Under the pieces are notes generated by a model. It saw only the letters and a program-made list of their open reading frames with translations, did no database searches and was not told the DNA's origin. A stretch of DNA of 64,000 nt. Origin: an uncultured Chloroflexota bacterium. Lineage in GTDB: Bacteria > Chloroflexota > Dehalococcoidia > Lucifugimonadales > CAJXCD01. Both the position numbers and the translations under genes were made by a program. Numbering within the stretch: the first letter of the stretch is position 1; the number at the start of each line of letters is the position of its first letter. Below, piece after piece: positions 60,332-64,000 of the stretch. Location: NCBI GenBank assembly GCA_913051545.1, contig CAJXCD010000002.1, positions 62,001 to 126,000 on the forward strand, given 5' to 3'.

Positions 60332-60379
60332 TACATATGCCCTTTCTTTTCGCAGAATTCAGTGGCCAAAATTAGACAC

Positions 60380-60409
60380 TTAAAGAAAACCCTAAGGCTG
60401 TTCTTTAGG
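60380..60409 (-). terminator. Intrinsic terminator after the transketolase-like gene
   Basis: Reading leftward, CCTAAAG and CTTAGG pair with one bulged A around a 6-nt loop (60409-60391), followed by GTTTTCTTT (60390 and on). It lies about 50 bp after the stop of the transketolase-like gene and before the PhyH start. Confidence 0.55.
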
Positions 60410-60460
60410 CCATTACATCTCGTTGCCGATTGCTATGAAGTCTTTCTAAATTAGATGTTC

Positions 60461-63019
60461 TTATTGACTTAGACCTGCCAGATGAGCAGTCTGCTGAGAT
60501 ATTCTGGAATTGTGATCTGTCGCGAAACGGCTTATCCCATTGAATATAGATTCGGCATCCAAATGAGCCTCGGATATTACGTCAGCCTCTGAACCTCCAG
60601 TTAGCCAGTCATTATTCCAGTCGGATACAAGCGAATAATCATCGGTTAAAGGTCCCATACCCTGTAATGGCCAAAATCTCCTGGTCCCTGTGCTGACTAC
60701 CATTGAGTCGTAACGGGCTTCATCTGGATAAACCTTATTTTGATATTCTTTGGACTGTCTAAGGAACAGGTCTTCACTTATAACGGATAGGACTTTTACG
60801 TTAACGTTGTCTTTTTCTAACCTGGGTAGTACAGACAGTAAGTTAACCGTGGATGATGATCCTTGTACAATGACGTAGCCTTGTTTTGGCTTGGACTCAT
60901 CAAAATCTCGTAAGACATAGACTCCCTTGGCCGCGGCTTTAATGTCTTTATCAGCAAATTTATTCCTGTCAGCGACTGGGAAATCTGGCCGTGCTACTTC
61001 AATAACGATTATGCCAACCTTTGGGTCTCTGGCTGCTATTTCAGCTGCAGCAAAATATCCTGGGGCCACATCATTATAGTCCCAGAAGCTTAGTGTAATC
61101 GCCTGTCCTCGTGGGAAAAGTTTCCAGACCTGTGGCGCGAAAATACCGAAGTGAGTACGGGCATCAGCAGCTGTTTCAGGACCTGAGTGTCCAGCGAGTA
61201 TATTCAGTACTCCAACTTTAAACGGGCTATCCTGGTTTTGCTGGCTCCAGACACGAGCAGGTAAGTACATCAGCGGAGTAAATGCACCGTAACTACCGCT
61301 TAGCGCCCATACACCTACGTGTTGCTTAGGATCGAGGGAGGCAGATTGTCCAACCAGACCTACAGCGGTAGAAGCGTTTCCAGCTTCTTGAATAGCTGCC
61401 TTGAATCCAGTTCCAGCCGGATTTTTCACAGGATCGTAGTGGCCCCATATGGAGCCGCCCTCCACATTTATTGAATCAGCAAGGTCAGCCGCAACTGTGA
61501 CAAATCGGTTGTCTGTAACATAATTCATCCATTTGACAACTTCTGATATTGCCCGTCTACTTCCTTTGACAGAACCAGGTTCCTCGAATAACTTTATGGG
61601 GAAATCTTTTGTTTCGTTTGAAACTGGATTGACCGCGGTAACATTTTGTGTTTCTGTTGGCAGGTTTTTTACCTTTAACCGATCATCTTGGAATGGGTCA
61701 TTTGATCTGTCTATACGCAGGGGCATTTGGTCATCTACCGAGTCACCTATCTCTACCAGTTTTTCTGATAACCAGTCTCCTAGTCCATCTTTTTCCAGGA
61801 CTGACATTATGACATCGGTATTGTGTTTGAATTGTAATAATTTCTCGCGTGTATCTGTGACTTCTCCATCGGAAACACCTTCAAATTTGACACCAAAACG
61901 TTGTTCGAATGTTGCGGCTAGAGCCTGGAAGTATTCGGAATTCATCTTAAATCCGTAAGGATGACTCTTGTAACTGATTATCTGATCACCATAACCAGGC
62001 ATATGGCCGTTTTGTGCGTTTGGCCACCACCCTTTGATGGTATTGCCTATTACAATCATTGGCCTGTTGTCTTCAGGATCCCAGTCCTCCATTGTCTTTA
62101 AAGCGGCTACAACCTGATCATAGTTGTTACCATTTTCTATACTCAGTACGTTCCAGCCATAAGATGCCCATTGGTCTTGAATACTGTATCCGCCATATTG
62201 CGGAGGTATAACCCCTCCTATAAGTTCGTCGTCAATACCTGCATTGTTATATGACATCAGGATCCTAAGGCGTTTCCCGACTTGCTGCGCGACGGCAGAT
62301 GTTTTCATTTCCTGTGAGTGTCCGGAAGTTAATGCGAATTCTCCTTCAATTCCAAGTATTTTGAGTGAATCAGGTGCTCCTACTAAATCCCAGAAAGCAG
62401 CTTTCCCTGAGGCAGTAGCTATACCTATACCTGACGGTCCTCCGTTGACATCATTTGTCAGGTCTGTTGTTTCAGAGTGACCCGATAAAGCTCTTATCCC
62501 TCTGAGTTTTGCCTGGGCCATGGAAGGATGATTTTCAATGCCGTTTTCACTAAGCAAAGTTTTTAGTGCCCCAGCACCTCTTCGAAATCCCAGAACGTCT
62601 ATTGGTAGCATTGCTACGTTCGGATCAACGGCATACTTATTGTCACCTGTTTCAGCATGTTTCCTTGCTAGTGCTTCACCCATAATTATCCATAGTGCAT
62701 AAGTTACTGGTGCATTATGGCCACCCGCCAGCATGAACTTATCTGAGTAGGGGTGTTTAGGCCGTCTGTAATCAAACCTAAGTCCGCCGTGTTCGGGTCC
62801 AATAAGATGTGAAGTAACCGTGTAAGGTGTGTATGCGAGTGGTCCACCAAAATGACCAGTTTGGGCATAGTTACCCATAACAGATAGGGTCATTGCGGTC
62901 ATAAACCCTACATCTTCCAGTCGTGACTGATCGTAATCCGGAAGTGATATCGGGCTGGTTGATTTATTGCTCGTTAACGTTACACGACTTACTGAATCTG
63001 TAGATGTTCCATTTGACAT
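60461..63019 (-). CDS. Long transketolase-like thiamine diphosphate enzyme
   Basis: This 852-residue protein has the transketolase order of domains. The N-terminal part shows NYAQTGHFGGPLAYTPYTVTSHL and KFMLAGGHNAPVTYAL, like the G-H-x-G-x-P and S-x-G-H of transketolase. The thiamine-binding region ends in LMSYNNAGID. A pyrimidine-domain part with GPETAADARTHFGIFAPQVWKLFP and a C-terminal domain follow. It is about 190 residues longer than ordinary transketolase, and the cofactor motif GDG is EGE (GIEGEFALTSGH). The substrate is therefore uncertain; two-carbon ketol transfer is only the family default. A GGAGG lies 15 nt before the ATG. Confidence 0.8.
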   Translation of the reverse strand: MSNGTSTDSVSRVTLTSNKSTSPISLPDYDQSRLEDVGFMTAMTLSVMGNYAQTGHFGGPLAYTPYTVTSHLIGPEHGGLRFDYRRPKHPYSDKFMLAGGHNAPVTYALWIIMGEALARKHAETGDNKYAVDPNVAMLPIDVLGFRRGAGALKTLLSENGIENHPSMAQAKLRGIRALSGHSETTDLTNDVNGGPSGIGIATASGKAAFWDLVGAPDSLKILGIEGEFALTSGHSQEMKTSAVAQQVGKRLRILMSYNNAGIDDELIGGVIPPQYGGYSIQDQWASYGWNVLSIENGNNYDQVVAALKTMEDWDPEDNRPMIVIGNTIKGWWPNAQNGHMPGYGDQIISYKSHPYGFKMNSEYFQALAATFEQRFGVKFEGVSDGEVTDTREKLLQFKHNTDVIMSVLEKDGLGDWLSEKLVEIGDSVDDQMPLRIDRSNDPFQDDRLKVKNLPTETQNVTAVNPVSNETKDFPIKLFEEPGSVKGSRRAISEVVKWMNYVTDNRFVTVAADLADSINVEGGSIWGHYDPVKNPAGTGFKAAIQEAGNASTAVGLVGQSASLDPKQHVGVWALSGSYGAFTPLMYLPARVWSQQNQDSPFKVGVLNILAGHSGPETAADARTHFGIFAPQVWKLFPRGQAITLSFWDYNDVAPGYFAAAEIAARDPKVGIIVIEVARPDFPVADRNKFADKDIKAAAKGVYVLRDFDESKPKQGYVIVQGSSSTVNLLSVLPRLEKDNVNVKVLSVISEDLFLRQSKEYQNKVYPDEARYDSMVVSTGTRRFWPLQGMGPLTDDYSLVSDWNNDWLTGGSEADVISEAHLDAESIFNGISRFATDHNSRISQQTAHLAGLSQ

Positions 63020-63143
63020 GGTTTTATTTCATTGCCTCCATGTGTGAATAGTTAATTATTTATTGTTGTATACCCTGTTTATATCACAGCCAGCATATAA
63101 ATTGCATAAAATACTGGCATTCGCTGAGAATTCGATTTGTGAA

Positions 63144-63980
63144 TTATGACCCGCTGACGCGTTTCATACGATCTGCTTCACTTTCATTTGCTTGTTCAAG
63201 TAAAGATTCAGGTAAAGTAATTTTTGGTAACAAGAATGGTTTTTCCTGTACGAAACCTTCTGCGTATTCGGCCCCAGAGCCCCATGCTGCTGAGCCCAAC
63301 GTTACTCCAATACGTTTGCGTGACCATTCCGGGGTACTGCCTTGTGATAGGTAAGTCTCTTCTGCTTGAACTCGTTTTTCATAATAATCACTTACATCTA
63401 CAACAAAATCCCATTCATCCTTCTCAAAATATACCCCCGGGAAAAATGTTGCCGGTATTTTGTGGGTTGGACGGGTGTCTTCGTAACGTGGTATAGCTGC
63501 TAGTGTTCGAGCTTCGATTGATGCAAAACCGGTTTCACTGTGGTCGTCTCGTGCACCGAGCCGGTGCCCCCTGGGACCGGTTAAATATGGGCTCTGAGTT
63601 ATCATTATGTGTGGACGAATCTCCAGTATTATGTCCCTTAGTTCGTCAACAGCTTCCGGATTTTCTTCTATTGTAAATAGTTTGTCTTTGTACGATAGGA
63701 TACGTACATCTGTGATGCCAAATAATGCGCATGCATTGCGCATTTCATCTGCCTTTTGGTCAGCATATTCACGATTGATTTTTTCTATCAACTTTTCGTC
63801 TCTTTTGTCTACTGGTTTCGCCATTTCGTCCCTGAGAGCTATGTTATGGGTTGTAGCACCACCAGTCATTGAAACAACTGTTGCAGTATCTCCATCTGCT
63901 ACGTGGATTCCCAGAGTTCCGGCCATGTGGGTAAAATCATGTGGGTGTGCGTTTACACTAAGTATTTTTAAACCAGCCAT
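63144..63980 (-). CDS. PIG-L/LmbE-like family protein with altered active site (second copy)
   Basis: This 278-residue paralogue of the protein at 16722-17570 shares AHPHDFTH-x-AGTLGIH, the ADQKADE-type helix followed by A-L-F-G-I-x-D-V-R-I-L, and E-I-R-P-H-I-M-I-T-Q-S-P-Y. It again has His14 where PIG-L deacetylases have the catalytic Asp, with DDHSETGFA supplying the likely third zinc ligand. AGGAGAAA precedes the ATG at 63980. The substrate is unknown. Upstream lies the window edge; the transketolase-like gene follows 124 bp downstream in the same direction. Confidence 0.85.
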   Translation of the reverse strand: MAGLKILSVNAHPHDFTHMAGTLGIHVADGDTATVVSMTGGATTHNIALRDEMAKPVDKRDEKLIEKINREYADQKADEMRNACALFGITDVRILSYKDKLFTIEENPEAVDELRDIILEIRPHIMITQSPYLTGPRGHRLGARDDHSETGFASIEARTLAAIPRYEDTRPTHKIPATFFPGVYFEKDEWDFVVDVSDYYEKRVQAEETYLSQGSTPEWSRKRIGVTLGSAAWGSGAEYAEGFVQEKPFLLPKITLPESLLEQANESEADRMKRVSGS

Positions 63981-64000
63981 TTATGTTTCTCCTGAAATGT

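Noticed and set aside
63024-63032. A start-stop mini reading frame (ATG AAA TAA) before the transketolase-like gene
   Set aside because: Only 2 nt separate it from GGAGG, which is too short, and there is no other support; kept as a curiosity only.

Overview
The window is a gene-dense, low-GC (about 40% by eye) bacterial chromosome segment with mostly housekeeping and catabolic genes. I see no phage, IS element, CRISPR array or rRNA. Several traits together suggest an uncultured, probably marine member of the Chloroflexota (Dehalococcoidia / SAR202-like): an 11-subunit complex I lacking NuoEFG, ftsZ outside any dcw cluster, HpnCDE squalene synthesis, multiple phytanoyl-CoA-type dioxygenases and PIG-L-type proteins, and a selenocysteine pathway gene. 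This placement is inference, not a search result.

Layout. 1-5.2 kb: a truncated MoxR/NorQ-type AAA ATPase, coaE, selA, rarA and an MFS exporter. 5.4-9.1 kb: threonine catabolism (tdh, ltaE) and fumarase. 9.1-13.1 kb: a sigma-region-4-like protein split by an in-frame TGA, then cca, an HpcH/HpaI aldolase and a NUDIX hydrolase. 13.1-16.7 kb: an OsmC-family gene whose catalytic cysteine codon is TGA (a selenoprotein), an MFS transporter, a TPR lipoprotein and an epimerase. 16.7-22.2 kb: a tight six-gene catabolic operon (hydroxyacid dehydrogenase, FGGY kinase, DapA-like lyase, class II aldolase, unknown, PIG-L-like), preceded by an AlkD remnant. 22.5-29.2 kb: a PhyH dioxygenase, an SDR, a small protein plus ftsZ behind a promoter carrying a LexA-type box, then PAC2, an M20 peptidase and NAD kinase.

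29.2-40 kb holds nuoABCDHIJK-(small protein)-LMN. 40.3-45.1 kb holds a polyprenyl synthase, yjbQ and hpnCDE, which together make squalene from isoprenyl diphosphates. 45-49.6 kb holds a PD40 propeller lipoprotein and a 5-oxoprolinase operon (pxpABC) coupled to a DedA-like protein. 49.8-54.5 kb holds a Na+-translocating decarboxylase membrane module (a gamma subunit with an apparent AUC start, beta, and a biotin carrier) without an alpha subunit, followed by transaldolase and glucose-6-phosphate isomerase. 54.6-64 kb holds two tandem cupredoxin lipoproteins behind a near-consensus promoter, an LDH2-type dehydrogenase, a GYD protein, tRNA-Thr(CGU), a phosphoesterase, a DUF998-like membrane protein, a nitroreductase, a second PhyH, a long transketolase-like enzyme and a second PIG-L-like protein.

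The most notable observation is the OsmC selenoprotein at 13138-13590. Its reading frame is open and homologous to OsmC on both sides of a TGA that sits at the peroxidatic cysteine position. A perfect 6-bp SECIS-like hairpin begins 12 nt after the TGA, and selA lies 11 kb away in the same window. A conventional gene caller would annotate only the C-terminal half.
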